This document shows, piece after piece, positions 42,621 through 57,750 of a stretch of DNA of 64,000 nucleotides (the first letter of the stretch is position 1; the number at the start of each line of letters is the position of its first letter). The notes under the pieces were generated by a model. That model saw only the letters and a list, made by a program, of their open reading frames with translations, had not been told where the DNA came from and ran no database searches. The position numbers and the translations under genes are program-made. Location: contig OZ038381.1 in NCBI GenBank assembly GCA_964036045.1, positions 65,286,242 to 65,350,241 on the forward strand. The letters run 5' to 3'. Source of the DNA: Eutreptiella sp. 'Long Island Sound 2002'. Its lineage: Eukaryota; Euglenozoa; Euglenophyceae; Eutreptiales; Eutreptiaceae.

Positions 42621-44310
42621 GTGAGTCCCTAACCCCAACTCAAGGGGCCAACCAACAAAGCGTGGATTGAGAGTCCCTAACCCCAACTCAAGGGGCCACG
42701 CCACAAAGCGTGGATTGACAGTCCCTAACCCCAACTCATGGGTCCAACCAACAAAGCGTGTATTGAGAGTTCCTAACCCAAACTCAAGGGGCCACGCAAT
42801 AAGGCGTGGATTGAGAGTCCCTATCCCCAACTCAGGGGGCCATGCAACAAAGCGTGGATTGAGAGTCCCTAACCCCAACTCAAGGGGCCACACAACAAAG
42901 CGTGGATTGGGGGTTCCTAACCCCAACTCAAGGGGCGAACCAACAAAGCGTTGATTGAGAGTCCCTAACCCCAACTCAAGGGGCCGGGCAACAAAGCGTG
43001 GATTGAGAGTCCCTAACCCCAACTCAAGAGGCCAACCAAACCAGCGTGGATTGACAGTTCCTAACCCCAACTCAAGGGGCCACGCAATAAAGCGGTGATT
43101 GAGAGTCCCTATCCCCAACTCAAGGGGACGCACAGGAAAGCGTGGATTGGTAGTCGCTAACACCAACTCAAGGGGCCACAGAACAAAGCGTGGATTGAGA
43201 GTCCCTAACCCCAACTCAAGGGGCCACGCAACAAAGCAAGGATGGAGAGTCCCTAACCCCAACTCAAGGGGCCACGCAATAAAGCGTGGCTTCAGAGTCC
43301 CTCACCCCAACTCAAGGGGCGATCAAACAAAGCGTGGATTGAGAGTCCCTAACCCCAACTCAAGGGGCCACACAACAAAGCGTGGATTGCGAGTCCCTAC
43401 GCCAACTCAAGGGGCCACGCAACAAACCATGGATTGAGAGTCCCTAACCCCAACCCAAGGGGCCACACAACAAAGCGGGGATTGAGGGTCCCTAATCCCA
43501 AGTCAAGGGGCCACGCAATAAAGCGTGCCTTCAGAGTCCCTCACCCCAACTCAAGGGGCCAACCAACGATGCGTGGATTGAGAGTCCCTAACCCCAACTC
43601 AAGGGGCCACGCAACAAAGCGTGGATTGCGAGTCCCTAACCCCAACTCAAGGGGCCACGCCACAAAGCGTGGATTGACAGTCCCTAACCCCAACTCATGG
43701 GTCCAACCAACAAAGCGTGGATTGACAGTTCCTAACCCAAACTCAAGGGGCCACGCAACAAACCATGGATTGAGAGTCCCTAACCCCAACTCAAGGGGCC
43801 ATGCAACACAGCGTGGATTAGGAGTCCCTAACCCGAACTCAAGGGGCCAAACCACAAAGCGTGGATTGAGTGCCCCTAACCCCAACTCAAGGGGCCACCC
43901 AACAAAGCGTGGATTGAGAGTCCCTAACCCCAAGTCAAGGGGCCACGCAACAAAGCGTGTATTGAGAGTCCCTAACCCCAACTCAAGGGGCCACGCAATG
44001 AAGCGTGGATTCAGAGTCCCTCACCCAAACTCAAGGGGCCACCCAACAAAGCGTGGATTGACAATCCCTAACCCCAACTCAAGGGGCCACGCGACAAAGC
44101 GTGGATTGAGAGTCCCTAACCCCAACTCAGGGGCCACGCAACAAAGCGTGGATTGAGAGTCCCTAACCCCAACTCAAGGGGCCACGCAACAAAGCGTGGA
44201 TTCAGAGTCCCTCACCCCAACTCAAGGGGCAACGCAACAAAGCGTGGATTGAGAGTCCCTAACCCCAACCCAACGGGCCACGCAACAAAGCGTGGATTGA
44301 GAGTCCCTAA

Positions 44311-45460
44311 CCGCAACTCAAGGGGCCACACAACAAAGCGTGTATTCAGAGTCCCTAACCCCAAGTCAAGGAAGCATGCAACAAAGCGTGGAGGGTCAGT
44401 CCCTAACCCCAAATCAAGGGGCCACACAACAAAGCGTGGATTAGGAGTCCCTAACCCCAACTCAAGAGGCCACGCAACAAAGCGTGGATTGAGAGTCCCT
44501 ATCCCCAACTCAAGGGGCCATGCAACAAAGCGTGGATTGAGAGTCCCTAACCGCAACTCAAGAAGCCACGCAACAAAGCGTGGATTGCGAGTCCCTAACC
44601 CCAACTCAAGGGGCGACGGAACAAAGCGTGGATTAAGAGTCCCTAACCCCAACTTAAGGGGCCATGCGACAAAGCGTGGATTGGGAGTCCCTAACCCCAA
44701 CTCAAGGGGCCACGCAACAAAGCGTGGATTGAGAGTCCCTAACCGCAACTGAAGGGGCCACGCAACGAAGCGTGTATTGAGAGTCCCTAACCCCAACTTA
44801 AGGGGCAATGCAACAAAGCGTGGATTGAGAGTCCCTAACCCCAACCCAAGGGGCCACACAACAAAGCGGGGATTGTGAGTCCCTAACCGCAACTCAAGGG
44901 GCCACACAACAAAGCGTGTATTCAGAGTCCCTAACCCCAAGTCAAGGAAGCATGCAACAAAGCGTGGAGGGTCAGTCCCTAACCCCAAATCAAGGGGCCA
45001 CGCAACAAAGCGTGGATTGAGAGTCCCTATCCCCAACTCAAGGGGCCATGCAACAAAGCGTGGATTGAGGGTCCTTAACCGCAACTCAAGAAGCCACGCA
45101 ACAAAGCGTGGATTGCGAGTCCCTAACCCCAACTCAAGGGGCGACGGAACAAAGCGTGGATTAAGAGTCCCTAACCCCAACTTAAGGGGCCATGCGACAA
45201 AGCGTGGATTGAGAGTCCCTAACCCCAACTCAAGGGGCCACGCAACAAAGCGTGGATTGAGAGTCCCTAACCGCAACTGAAGGGGCCACGCAACGAAGCG
45301 TGTATTGAGAGTCCCTAACCCCAACTTAAGGGGCAATGCAACAAAGCGTGGATTGAGAGTCCCTAACCCCAACTCGAGGGGCCACGCAACAAAGCGTGGA
45401 TTGTGAGTCCCTAACCGCAACTGAAGGGGCCACGCAACGAAGCGTGTATTGAGAGTCCCT
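44311..45460. repeat. 576-bp higher-order repeat in the 48-bp satellite
   Basis: The variant run CGCAACTCAAGG...GTGTATTCAGAGT...GGAAGCATGC...GTGGAGGGTCAGT starts at 44311 and again at 44887. The 576-bp spacing equals 12 monomers. A related variant (GGAAGCATGC) recurs near 46500, 47430, 47570 and 47720. Confidence 0.8.
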
Positions 45461-48400
45461 AACCCCAAGTCAAGGGGCCACACAACAAATCGTGGATTAG
45501 GAGTCCCTAACCCCAAGTCAAGGGGCCACGCCACAAAGCGTGTATTGACAGTCCCTAACCCCAACTCAAGGGGCTACGCAACAAAGCATGGATTGCGAGT
45601 CCCTAACCCTAACACAAGGGGCCATGCAATAAAGCGTGGATTGCGAGTCCCTAACCCCAACTCAAGGGGCCACGCAAAAAAGCGTGCATTGACAGTCCCT
45701 AACCCCCACTCAAGGGGCCACGCAATAAAGCGTGGATTGCGAGTCCCTAACCCCAACTCAAGGGGCCACACAATAAAGCGTGGATTGTGAGTCCCTAACC
45801 CCAACTCAAGGGGCCACGCAACAAAGCGTGGATTGACAGTCCCCAACCCCCGCATGAAGGGCCACGCAACAAAGCTTGGATTGCGAGTCCCTAACCCCAA
45901 CTCAAGGGGCCACACAATAAAGCGTGGATTGCGAGTCCCTAACCCCAACTCAAGGGGCCACACAATGAAGCGTGGATTGCGAGTCCCTAACCCCAACTCA
46001 AGGAGCCACACAGCAAAGCGTGAATTGAGAGTCCCTAACCCCAAGTCAAGGGGCCACACAACAAAGCGTGGATTGCGAGTCGGTAACCCCAACTCAAGGA
46101 GCCACGCAACAAAGCGTGGATTGAGAGTCCCTAACCCCAACTCAAGGAGCCACGCAACAAAGCGTGGATTGACAGTCCCTAACCCCAAGTCAAGGGGCCA
46201 CGCAACAAAGCGTGGATTGCCAGTCCCTAAGCCCAACTCAAAGGGCCACGCAACAAAGCGTGTCCATAACCGCAACTCAAGGGGCAATCCAACAAAGCAT
46301 GGATTGCGAGTCCCTAACCCCAACTCAAGGGGCCATGCAACAAAGCGTGGATCAGGAGTCCCTAAACCGAAATCAAGGGGCCACGCAACAAACCGTGCAT
46401 TGAGAGTCCCTAACCCCGACTCAAGGGGCTACGCAACAAAGCGTGGATTGTGAGTCCCTAACTGCAACTCAGGGGGCCACACAACAAAGCCTGTATTCAG
46501 AGTCCCTAACCCCCAGGCAAGGAAGCATGCAACAAAGCGTGGAGAGTCAGTCCCTAACCCCAAATCAAGGGGCCACACAACAAAGCGTGGATTAGGAGTC
46601 CCTAACGCCAACTCAAGAGGCCACGCAACAAAGCGTGGATTGAGAGTCCCTCACAGCAACTGAAGGGGCCACGCAACAAAGCGTGGATTGAGAGTCCCTA
46701 ACACCAACTCAAGGGGCCACGCCACAAAGCGTGTATTGACAGTCCCTAACCCCAACTCAAGGGGCCACACAATAAAGCGTGGATTGCGAGTCCCTAACCC
46801 CAACTCAAGGGGCCATCCAACAAAGCGTGGATTGACAGTCCCTAATCCCCACTCAAGGGGCCACGCAACAAAGCGTGGATTGATAGTCCCTAACCCCAAC
46901 TCGAGGGGCCACACAATAAAGCGTGGATTGACAGTCCCTAACCCCAACTCAAGGGGCCACGCAACAAAGCGTGGAATGAGAGTCCCTAACCCCAACTCAA
47001 GGGGCCACGCAACAAAGCGTGGATTGAGAGTCCCTAACCCCAACTCCAGGGGCCACACACAAGGCGTGGACCGCGATTCCCTAACCCCAACCCAAGGGGC
47101 CACACAACAAAGCGTGGATTGAGAGTCCCTAACCCCAACTCAAGGGGCCACGCAACAAAGCGTGGATTGAGAGTCCCTCACCCCAACTCAAGGGGCCACG
47201 CAACAAAGCGTGGATTGAGAGTCCCTAACCCCAACTCAAGGGGCAATGCAACAAAGCATGGATTGAGAGTCCCTAACCGCAACTAAAGGGGCAATGCAAC
47301 AAAGCATGGATTGCGAGTCCCTATCCCCAACTCAAGGGGCCATGCAACAAAGGGTGGATTGAGAGTCCCTAACCCCAACTCAAGGGGCCACGCAACAAAG
47401 CGTGTATTCACAGTCCCTAACCCCAAGTCAAGGAAGCATGCAACAAAGCGTGGATTAGGAGTCCCTGACCCCAACTCAAGGGGCCACGCAACAAAGCGTG
47501 GATTGCGAGTCCCTAACAGCGACTGAAGGGGCCACGCAACAAAGCGTGGATTGAGAGTCCCTAACCCCAAGTCAAGGAAGCATGCAACAAAGCGTGGATT
47601 AGGAGTCCCTGACCCCAACTCAAGGGGCCACGCAACAAAGCGTGGATTGCGAGTCCCTAACCCCAACTCAAGGGGCCACGCAACAAAGCGTGTATTCACA
47701 GTCCCTAACCCCAAGTCAAGGAAGCATGCAACAAAGCGTGGATTAGGAGTCCCTGACCCCAACTCAGGGGCCACGCAACAAAGCGTGGATTGCAAGTCCC
47801 TAACCGCCACTCAAGGGGTCACGCAACAAAGCGTGTATTGAGAGTCCCTAACCCCAAGTCAAGGGGGCATGCAACACAGTGTGGAGTGACTCCCCAACCC
47901 CAACTCAAGGGGCCACACAACAAAGCGTGGATTGAGAGTCCCTAACCCCAACTCAAGGGGCCACACAATAAAGCGTGGATTGCGAGTCCCTAACCCCAAC
48001 TCAAGGGGCCACGCAACAAAGCGTGTATTGAGAGTCCCTAACCCCAACTCAAGGGGCCACGCAACAAAGCGTGTATCGAGAGTCCCTAACCCCAACTCAA
48101 GGGGCCACACAACAAAGCGTGGATTGAGAGTCCCTAACTCCAAGCCAAGGGGCCACACAAGAAAGCATGGATTGGAAGTCCCTAACCCCAACTCAAGGGG
48201 CCACAGAACGAAGCGTAGATTGCGAATCCTTAACCCCAACTCAAGGGGCCACACAACAAAGCGTGGATTGAGAGTCCCTAACCCCAACTCAAGGGGCCAT
48301 GCAACAAAGCGTGGATTGAGAGTCCCTAACCGCAACTCAAGGGGCCATGCAACAAAGCGTGGATTGAGAGTCCCTAACCCCAACTCAGGGGCCACACAAC

Positions 48401-51369
48401 AAAGCGTGGATTGAGAGTCCCTAACCCCAAATCAAGGGGCCACAAAACAAAGCATGGATTGCGAGTCCCTAACCCCAAGTCAAGGGGCCACGCAACAAAC
48501 CATGGATTGACAGTCCCTAAACCCAACTCAAGGGGCCACGCAACAAAGCGTGGATTCTGAGTCCCTAACCCCAACTCAAGGGGCCACGCAACAAAGCGTG
48601 GATTGTGAGTCCCTAACCCCAACTTAAGGGGCCACGCAATAAAGCGTGTATTGAGAGTCCCCAACCCCAAGTCAAGGGGCCACACAATAAAGGGTGGATT
48701 GCGAGTCCGTAACCCCAACTCAAGGGGCCACACAACAAAGCGTGGATTGAGAGTCCCTAAGCCCAACTCAAGGGGCCACGGAACAAAGCGTGTATCGAGA
48801 GTCCCTAACCCCAACTGAAGGGGCAATGCAACAAAGCGTGTATTGAGAGTCCCTAACCCTAACTCAAGGGGCCACGCAACAAAGCGTGTATCGAGAGTCC
48901 CTAACCCCAACTCAAGGGGCCAGGCAACAAAGCGTGGATTGATAGTCCCTAACCCCAACTGAAGGGGCAATGCAACAAACCGTGGATTGAGAGTCCCTAA
49001 CCCCAACTCAAGGGGCCACACAACAAAGCGTGGATTGACAGTCCCTAACCCCAACTCAAGGGGCCACGCAACAAAGCGTGGATTGAGAGTCCCTAACCCC
49101 AACTCAGGGGCCACGCAACAAAGCGTGGATTGAGAGTCCCTAACCCCAAATCAAGGGGCCACAAAACAAAGCGTGGATTGACAGTCCCTAAACCCAAATC
49201 AAGGGGCCCCGCAACAAAGCGTGGATTGTGAGTCCCTAACCCCAACTCAAGGGGCCAAACAATAAAGCGTGGATTGCGAGTCCCTAACCCCAACTTAAGG
49301 GGCCACGCAACAAAGCGTGTATTGAGAGTCCCTAACCTCAAGTCAAGGGGCCACGCAACAAAGCGTGTATTGAGAGGTCCCTAACCCTAACTCAAGGGGC
49401 CACGCAACAAAGCGTGTATCGAGAGTCCCTAACCCCAACTCAAGGGGCCACGCAACAAGACGTGGATTGACAGTCCCTAACCCCACTTGAAGGGGCAAAG
49501 CAACAAAGCGTGGATTGAGAGTCCCTAACCCCAAGCCAAGCGGGCACACAACAAAGCGTGGATTGAGAGTCCCTAACCCCAATTGAAGGGGCAATGCAAC
49601 AAAGCGTGGATTGAGAGTCCCTATCCCCAACTCAAGGGTCCACGCAACAAAGCGTGGTTTGAGAGTCCCTAACCCCAACTCAAGGGGCAATGCAACAAAG
49701 CGTGGATTGCGAGTCCCTATCCCCCACTCAAGGGGCCACGCAACAAAGCATGTATTGAGAGTTCCTAACCCCAACTCAAGGGGCCACGCAACAAAGCGTG
49801 GATTGAGAGTCCCTAACCCCAACTCAAGGGGCCACGCAACAAAGCGTGTATGGAGAGTCCCTAACCCCAAGTCAAGGGGCCACACAACAAAGCGTGGATT
49901 GAGAGTCCCTAACCCAAAATCAAGGGGCCACGCAACAAAGCATGCATTGAGAGTCCCTAACCCCAACTGAAGGCGCCAGGCAACAAAGCGTGTATTGAGA
50001 GTCCCTAACCCCAACTCAAGGGGCCACACAACAAAGCGTGGATTGCGAGTCCCTATCCCCAACTCAAGGGGCCACGCAACAAACCATGGATTGAGAGTCC
50101 CTAACCGCAACTCAAGGGGCCACGCAACAAAGCGTGTATCGAGAGTCCCTAACCCCAACTCAAGGGGCCACGCAACAAAGCGTGGATTGAGAGTCCCTAT
50201 CCCCAACTGAAGGGGCAATGCAACAAACCTTGGATTGAGAGTCCCTAACCCCAAGCCAAGGGGCCACACAACAAAGCGTGGATTGCGAGTCCCTATCCCC
50301 AACTCAAGGGGCCACGCAACAAAGCATGTATTGAGAGTCCCTAACCCCAACTCAAGGGAACACGCAACAAAGCGTGTATTGAGAGTCCCTAACCCCAACT
50401 CAAGGGGCCACGCAACAAAGCGTGTATCGAGAGTCTCTAACCCCAACTCAAGGGGCCACGCAACAAAGCGTGGATTGAGAGTCCCTAACCCCAACTGAGG
50501 GGCAATGCAACAAAGCGTGGATTGAGAGTCCCTAACCCCAACTCAAGGGGCCACACAACAAAGCGTGGATTGAGAGTCCCTAACCCCAACTCAAGGGGCC
50601 ACGCAACAAAGCGTGGATTGAGAGTCCCTAACTCCAAGCCAAGGGGCCACACAATAAAGCATGGATTGGAAGTCCCTAACCCCAACTCAAGGGGCCACAG
50701 AACGAAGCGTGGATTGCGAGTCCTTAACCCCAACTCAAGGGGCCACACAACAAAGCGTGGATTGAGAGTCCCTAACCCCAACTCAAGGGGCCACACAACA
50801 AAGCGTGGATTGAGACTCCCTAACCCCAACTGAGGGGCCACGCAACAAAGCATGGATTGACAGTCCGTGACCCCAACTCAAGGGGCCATGCAACAAAGCG
50901 TGGATTGAGAGTCCCTAACCCCAACTCAAGGGGCCACACAACAAAGCGTGGATTGAGACTCCCTAACCCCAACTGAGGGGCCACGCAACAAAGCGTGGAT
51001 TGCGAGTCCTTAACCCCAACTCAAGGAGCCACGCAACAAAGCATGGATTGACAGTCCGTGACCCCAACTCAAGGGGGCACGCAACAAAGCGTGGATTGCG
51101 AGTCCCTAACCGCAACTCAAGGAGCCACACAATAAAGCGTGGATTGTGAGTCCCTAACCCCAACTCAAGGGGCCACGCAACAAAGCAAGTATTGAGAGTC
51201 CCTAACTCGGACTCAAGGGGCCAAGCAACAAAGCGTGGATTGAGCGTCCGCAACCGCAACTCAAGGGGCCACGCAACAAAGCGTGGATTGCGAGTCCCTA
51301 ACCCCAACTCAAGGGGCCACGTAACAAAGCGTGGATTGCGACTCCCTAACCCCAACTCAAGGGGCCACG

Positions 51370-54300
51370 CAACAAAGTGTGGATTGCGAAACCCTAACCC
51401 CAACTCAAAGGGCCACGCATCAAAGCGTGGATTGCGAGTCCCTAACCACAATCCAAGGGGCCATGCAACAAAGCGTGGATTAGGAGTGCCTAACCCGAAC
51501 TCAAGGGGCCACGCAACAAAGCGGGGATTGTGAGTCCCTAACCTCAGCTCAAGGGGCCATGCAACAAAGTGTGGATTGAGAGTCCCTAACCCCAACTCAA
51601 GGGGCCACGCAACAAAGCGTGGATTGCGACTCCCTAACCCCAACTCAAGGGGCCACACAACAAAGCGTGGATTGCGAGTCCTTAACCCCAAGACAAGGGG
51701 CCACACAACAAAGCATGGATCGACACTCCCTAACCCCAACTGAAGGGTCAATGCAACAAACCGTGGATTGAGAGTCCCTATCCCCAACTCAAGGGGCCAC
51801 GCAACAAAGCGTGGATTGCGAGTCCCTAACCCCAACTCAAGGGGCCACGCAACAAAGCGTGGATTTGGAGTCCCTAACCCCAACTCAAGGGGCCACGCAA
51901 CAAAGCGTGGATTGACAGTCCCTAACCCCAACTCAAGGGGCCGCGCAACAAGACGTGGATTGCGAGTCCCTACTCCCAATTCAAGGGGCCGCGCAACAAA
52001 GCGTGGATTGAGAGTCCCTAACCCCAACTCAAGGGGCCACGCAACAAAGCGTGGATTGCGAGTCCCTAGGCCCAACTCAAGGGGCCACGCAACAAAGCGT
52101 GGATTGCCAGTCCCTAACCCCAACTCAAGGGGCCGCGCAACAAAGCGTGGATTGCGAGTCCCTAACCCCAACTCAAGGGGCCACGCAACAAAGCGTGGAT
52201 TGCGAGTCCCTAACCCCAACTCAAGGGGCCATGCAATAAAGCGTTGATTGAGAGTCCCTAACCCCAACTCAAGGGGCCACACAACAAAGCGTGGATTGCG
52301 AGTCCTTAACCCCAAGTCAAGGGGCCACACAACAAAGCATGGATTGACACTCCCTAACCCCAACTGAAGGGGCAATGCAAGAAACCGTGGATTGAGAGTC
52401 CCTATCCCCCACTCAAGGGGCCACGCAACAAAGCGTGGATTGCGAGTCCCTAACCCCAACTCAAAGGGCCACGCCACACAGCGTGGATTGCGAGTCCCTG
52501 ACCCAACTCAAAGGGCCACACACTAAAGCATGGATTGAGAGTCCCTATCCCCTACTCAGTGGGCCACGCAACAAAGTGTGGATTGCGACTCCCTAACCCC
52601 AACTCAAGGGGCCACGCATCAAAGCGTGGATTGCGAGTCCCTAACCACAATCCAAGGGGCCATGCAACAAAGCGTGGATTAGGAGTGCCTAACCCGAACT
52701 CAAGGGGCCACGCAACAAAGCGGGGATTGTGAGTCCCTAACCTCAGCTCAAGGGGCCATGCAACAAAGTGTGGATTGAGAGTCCCTAACCCCAACTCAAG
52801 GGGCCACGCAACAAAGCGTGGATTGCGACTCCCTAACCCCAACTCAAGGGGCCACACAACAAAGCGTGGATTGCGAGTCCTTAACCCCAAGACAAGGGGC
52901 CACACAACAAAGCATGGATCGACACTCCCTAACCCCAACTGAAGGGTCAATGCAACAAACCGTGGATTGAGAGTCCCTATCCCCAACTCAAGGGGCCACG
53001 CAACAAAGCGTGGATTGCGAGTCCCTAACCCCAACTCAAGGGGCCACGCAACAAAGCGTGGATTTGGAGTCCCTAACCCCAACTCAAGGGGCCACGCAAC
53101 AAAGCGTGGATTGACAGTCCCTAACCCCAACTCAAGGGGCCGCGCAACAAGACGTGGATTGCGAGTCCCTACTCCCAATTCAAGGGGCCGCGCAACAAAG
53201 CGTGGATTGAGAGTCCCTAACCCCAACTCAAGGGGCCACGCAACAAAGCGTGGATTGCGAGTCCCTAGGCCCAACTCAAGGGGCCACGCAACAAAGCGTG
53301 GATTGACAATCCCTAACCCCAACTCAAGGGGCCGCGCAACAAAGCGTGGGTTGCGAGTCCCTAACCCCAACTCAAGGGGCCACGCAACAAAGCGTGGATT
53401 GCGAGTCCCTAACCCCAACTCAAGGGGCCATGCAATAAAGCGTTGATTGAGAGTCCCTAACCTCAACTCAAGGGGCCACACATCAAAGCGTGGATTGCGA
53501 GTCCTTAACCCCAAGTCAAGGGGCCACACAACAAAGCATGGATTGACACTCCCTAACCCCAACTGAAGGGGCAATGCAAGAAACCGTGGATGGAGAGTCC
53601 CTATCCCCCACTCAAGGGGCCACGCAACAAAGCGTGGATTGCGAGTCCCTAACCCCAACTCAAAGGGCCACGCCACAAAGCGTGGATTGCGAGTCCCTGA
53701 CCCAACTCAAAGGGCCACACACTAAAGCATGGATTGAGAGTCCCTATCCCCAACTCAGTGGGCCACGCAACAAAGTGTGGATTGCGACTCCCTAACCCCA
53801 ACTCAAGGGGCCACGCATCAAAGTGTGGATTGCGAGTCCCTAACCACAATCCAAGGGGCCATGCAACAAAGCGTGGATTAGGAGTGCCTAACCCGAACTC
53901 AAGGGGCCACGCAACAAAGCGGGGATTCAGAGTCCCTAACCTCAGCTCAAGGGGCCATGCAACAAAGTGTGGATTGAGAGTCCCTAACCCCAACTCAAGG
54001 GGCCACGCAACAAAGCGTGGATTGCGACTCCCTAACCCCAACTCAAGGGGCCACACAACAAAGCGTGGATTGCGAGTCCTTAACCCCAAGTCAAGGGGCC
54101 ACACAACAAAGCATGGATCGACACTCCCTAACCCCAACTGAAGGGTCAATGCAACAAACCGTGGATTGAGAGTCCCTATCCCCAACTCAAGGGGCCACGC
54201 AACACAGCGTGGATTGCGAGTCCCTAACCCCAACTCAAGGGGCCACGCAACAAAGCGTGGATTTAGAGTCCCTAACCCCAACTCATGGGGGCACGCAACA

Positions 54301-57300
54301 AAGCGTGGTGTGACAGTCCCTAACCCCAACTCAAGGGGCCGCGCAACAAAGCGTGGATTGCGAGTCCCTAATCCCAAGTCGAGGGGCCGCGCAACAAAGC
54401 GTGGATTGAGAGTCTCTAACCCCAACTCAAGGGGCCACGCAACAAAGCGTGGATTGCGAGTCCCTAACCCCAACTCAAGGGGCCACACAACAAAGCGTGG
54501 ATTGCGAGTCCCTATCCCCAACTCAAGGGGCCACGCAACAAAGCATGTATTGAGAGTCCCTAACCCCAACTCAAGGGGCCACGCAACAAAGCGTGTATTG
54601 AGAGTCCCTAACCCCAACTCAAGGGGCCACGCAACAAAGCGTGTATCGAGAGTCTCTAACCCCAACTCAAGGGGCCACGCAACAAAGCGTGGATTGAGAG
54701 TCCCTAACCCCAACTGAGGGGCAATGCAACAAAGCGTGGATTGAGAGTCCCTAACCCCAACTCAAGGGGCCACACAACAAAGCGTGGATTGAGAGTCCCT
54801 AACCCCAACTCAAGGGGCCACGCAACAAAGCGTGGATTGAGAGTCCCTAACTCCAAGCCAAGGGGCCACACAATAAAGCATGGATTGGAAGTCCCTAACC
54901 CCAACTCAAGGGGCCACAAAACGAAGCGTGGATTGCGAGTCCTTAACCCCAACTCAAGGGGCCACACAACAAAGCGTGGATTGAGAGTCCCTAACCCCAA
55001 CTCAAGGGGCCATGCAACAAAGCGTGGATTGAGAGTCCCTAACCCCAACTCAAGGGGCCACACAACAAAGCGTGGATTGAGAGTCCCTAACCCCAACTCA
55101 GGGGCCACGCAACAAAGCGTGGATTGCGAGTCCTTAACCCCAACTCAAGGAGCCACGCAACAAAGCATGGATTGACAGTCCGTGACCCCAACTCAAGGGG
55201 CCGCGCAACAAAGCGTGGATTGCGACTCCCTAACCCCAACTCAAGGGGCCACACAACAAAGCGTGGATTGCGAGTCCTTAACCCCAAGTCAAGGGGCCAC
55301 ACAACAAAGCATGGATCGACACTCCCTAACCCCAACTGAAGGGTCAATGCAACAAACCGTGGATTGAGAGTCCCTATCCCCAACTCAAGGGGCCACGCAA
55401 CACAGCGTGGATTGCGAGTCCCTAACCCCAACTCAAGGGGCCACGCAACAAAGCGTGGATTTAGAGTCCCTAACCCCAACTCATGGGGGCACGCAACAAA
55501 GCGTGGTGTGACAGTCCCTAACCCCAACTCAAGGGGCCGCGCAACAAAGCGTGGATTGCGAGTCCCTAATCCCAAGTCGAGGGGCCGCGCAACAAAGCGT
55601 GGATTGAGAGTCTCTAACCCCAACTCAAGGGGCCACGCAACAAAGCGTGGATTGCGAGTCCCTAACCCCAACTCAAGGGGCCACACAACAAAGCGTGGAT
55701 TGCGAGTCCCTATCCCCAACTCAAGGGGCCACGCAACAAAGCATGTATTGAGAGTCCCTAACCCCAACTCAAGGGGCCACGCAACAAAGCGTGTATTGAG
55801 AGTCCCTAACCCCAACTCAAGGGGCCACGCAACAAAGCGTGTATCGAGAGTCTCTAACCCCAACTCAAGGGGCCACGCAACAAAGCGTGGATTGAGAGTC
55901 CCTAACCCCAACTGAGGGGCAATGCAACAAAGCGTGGATTGAGAGTCCCTAACCCCAACTCAAGGGGCCACACAACAAAGCGTGGATTGAGAGTCCCTAA
56001 CCCCAACTCAAGGGGCCACGCAACAAAGCGTGGATTGAGAGTCCCTAACTCCAAGCCAAGGGGCCACACAATAAAGCATGGATTGGAAGTCCCTAACCCC
56101 AACTCAAGGGGCCACAAAACGAAGCGTGGATTGCGAGTCCTTAACCCCAACTCAAGGGGCCACACAACAAAGCGTGGATTGAGAGTCCCTAACCCCAACT
56201 CAAGGGGCCATGCAACAAAGCGTGGATTGAGAGTCCCTAACCCCAACTCAAGGGGCCACACAACAAAGCGTGGATTGAGAGTCCCTAACCCCAACTCAGG
56301 GGCCACGCAACAAAGCGTGGATTGCGAGTCCTTAACCCCAACTCAAGGAGCCACGCAACAAAGCATGGATTGACAGTCCGTGACCCCAACTCAGGGGCCA
56401 CGCAACAAAGCGTGGATTGCGAGTCCCTAACCGCAACTCAAGGAGCCACACAATAAAGCGTGGATTGTGAGTCCCTAACCCCAACTCAAGGGGCCACGCA
56501 ACAAAGCAAGTATTGAGAGTCCCTAACTCGGACTCAAGGGGCCACGCAACAAAGCGTGGATTGCGAGTCGCTAACTCCAACTCAAGGGGCCACGCAACAA
56601 AGCGTGGATTGAGCGTCCGCGACCGCAACTCAAGGGGCCACGCAACAAAGCGTGGATTGCGAGTCCCTAACCCCAACTCAAGGGGCCACGTAACAAAGCG
56701 TGGATTGCGACTCCCTAACCCCAACTCAAGGGGCCACGCAACAATTGTGGATTGCGACTCCCTAACCCCAACTCAAAGGGCCACGCATCAAAGCGTGGAT
56801 TGCGAGTCCCTAACCACAATCCAAGGGGCCATGCAACAAAGCGTGGATTAGGAGTGCCTAACCCGAACTCAATGGGCCACGCAACAAAGCGGGGATTCAG
56901 AGTCCCTAACCTCAGCTCAAGGGGCCATGCAACAAAGTGTGGATTTAGAGTCCCTAACCCCAACTCAAGGGGCCACGCAACAAAGCGTGGATTGCGACTC
57001 CCTAACCCCAACTCAAGGGGCCACACAACAAAGCGTGGATTGCGAGTCCTTAACCCCAAGTCAAGGGGCCACATAACAAAGCATGGATCGACACTCCCTA
57101 ACCCCAACTGAAGGGTCAATGCAACAAACCGTGGATTGAGAGTCCCTATCCCCAACTCAAGGGGCCACGCAACACAGCGTGGATTGCGAGTCCCTAACCC
57201 CAACTCAAGGGGCCACGCAACAAAGCGTGGATTTAGAGTCCCTAACCCCAACTCAAGGGGCCACGCAACAAAGCGTGGATTGACAGTCCCTAACCCCAAC

Positions 57301-57750
57301 TCAAGGGGCCGCGCAACAAAGCGTGGATTGCGAGTCCCTAATCCCAAGTCAAGGGGCCGCGCAACAAAGCGTGGATTGAGAGTGCCTAATCCCAACTCAA
57401 GGGGCCACGCAACAAAGCGTGGATTGCGAGTCCCTAACCCCAACTCAAGGGGCCACGCAACAAAGCATGGATTGACAATCCCTAACCCCAACTCAAGGGG
57501 CCGCGCAACAAAGCGTGGATTGAGAGTCCCTAACCCCAACTCAAGGGGCCACGCAACAAAGCGTGTATTGCGAGTCCCTAACCCCAACTCAAGGGGCCAC
57601 GCAATAAAGCGTTGATTGAGAGTCCCTAACCCCAACTCAAGGGGCCACACAACAAAGCGTGGATTGCGAGTCCTTAACCCCAAGTCAAGGGGCCACACAA
57701 CAAAGCATGGATTGACACTCCCTAACCCCAACTGAATGGGGGAATGCAAG
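51370..57750. repeat. 1199-bp higher-order repeat in the 48-bp satellite
   Basis: The same ordered run of about 25 variant monomers starts at 51768, 52967, 54166 and 55364 (spacing 1199, 1199, 1198 bp, one base short of 25 monomers). A fifth, rearranged copy starts at 57136. The 54166 and 55364 copies give an identical 183-codon read-through. Recent segmental duplication by unequal exchange is the likely cause. Confidence 0.85.

Noticed and set aside
40695-43262. An 855-codon minus-strand ORF, and dozens of similar ORFs to 64000
   Set aside because: They translate a 48-bp stop-free satellite, overlap in several frames on both strands, and are cut by single-base indels. Not genes.
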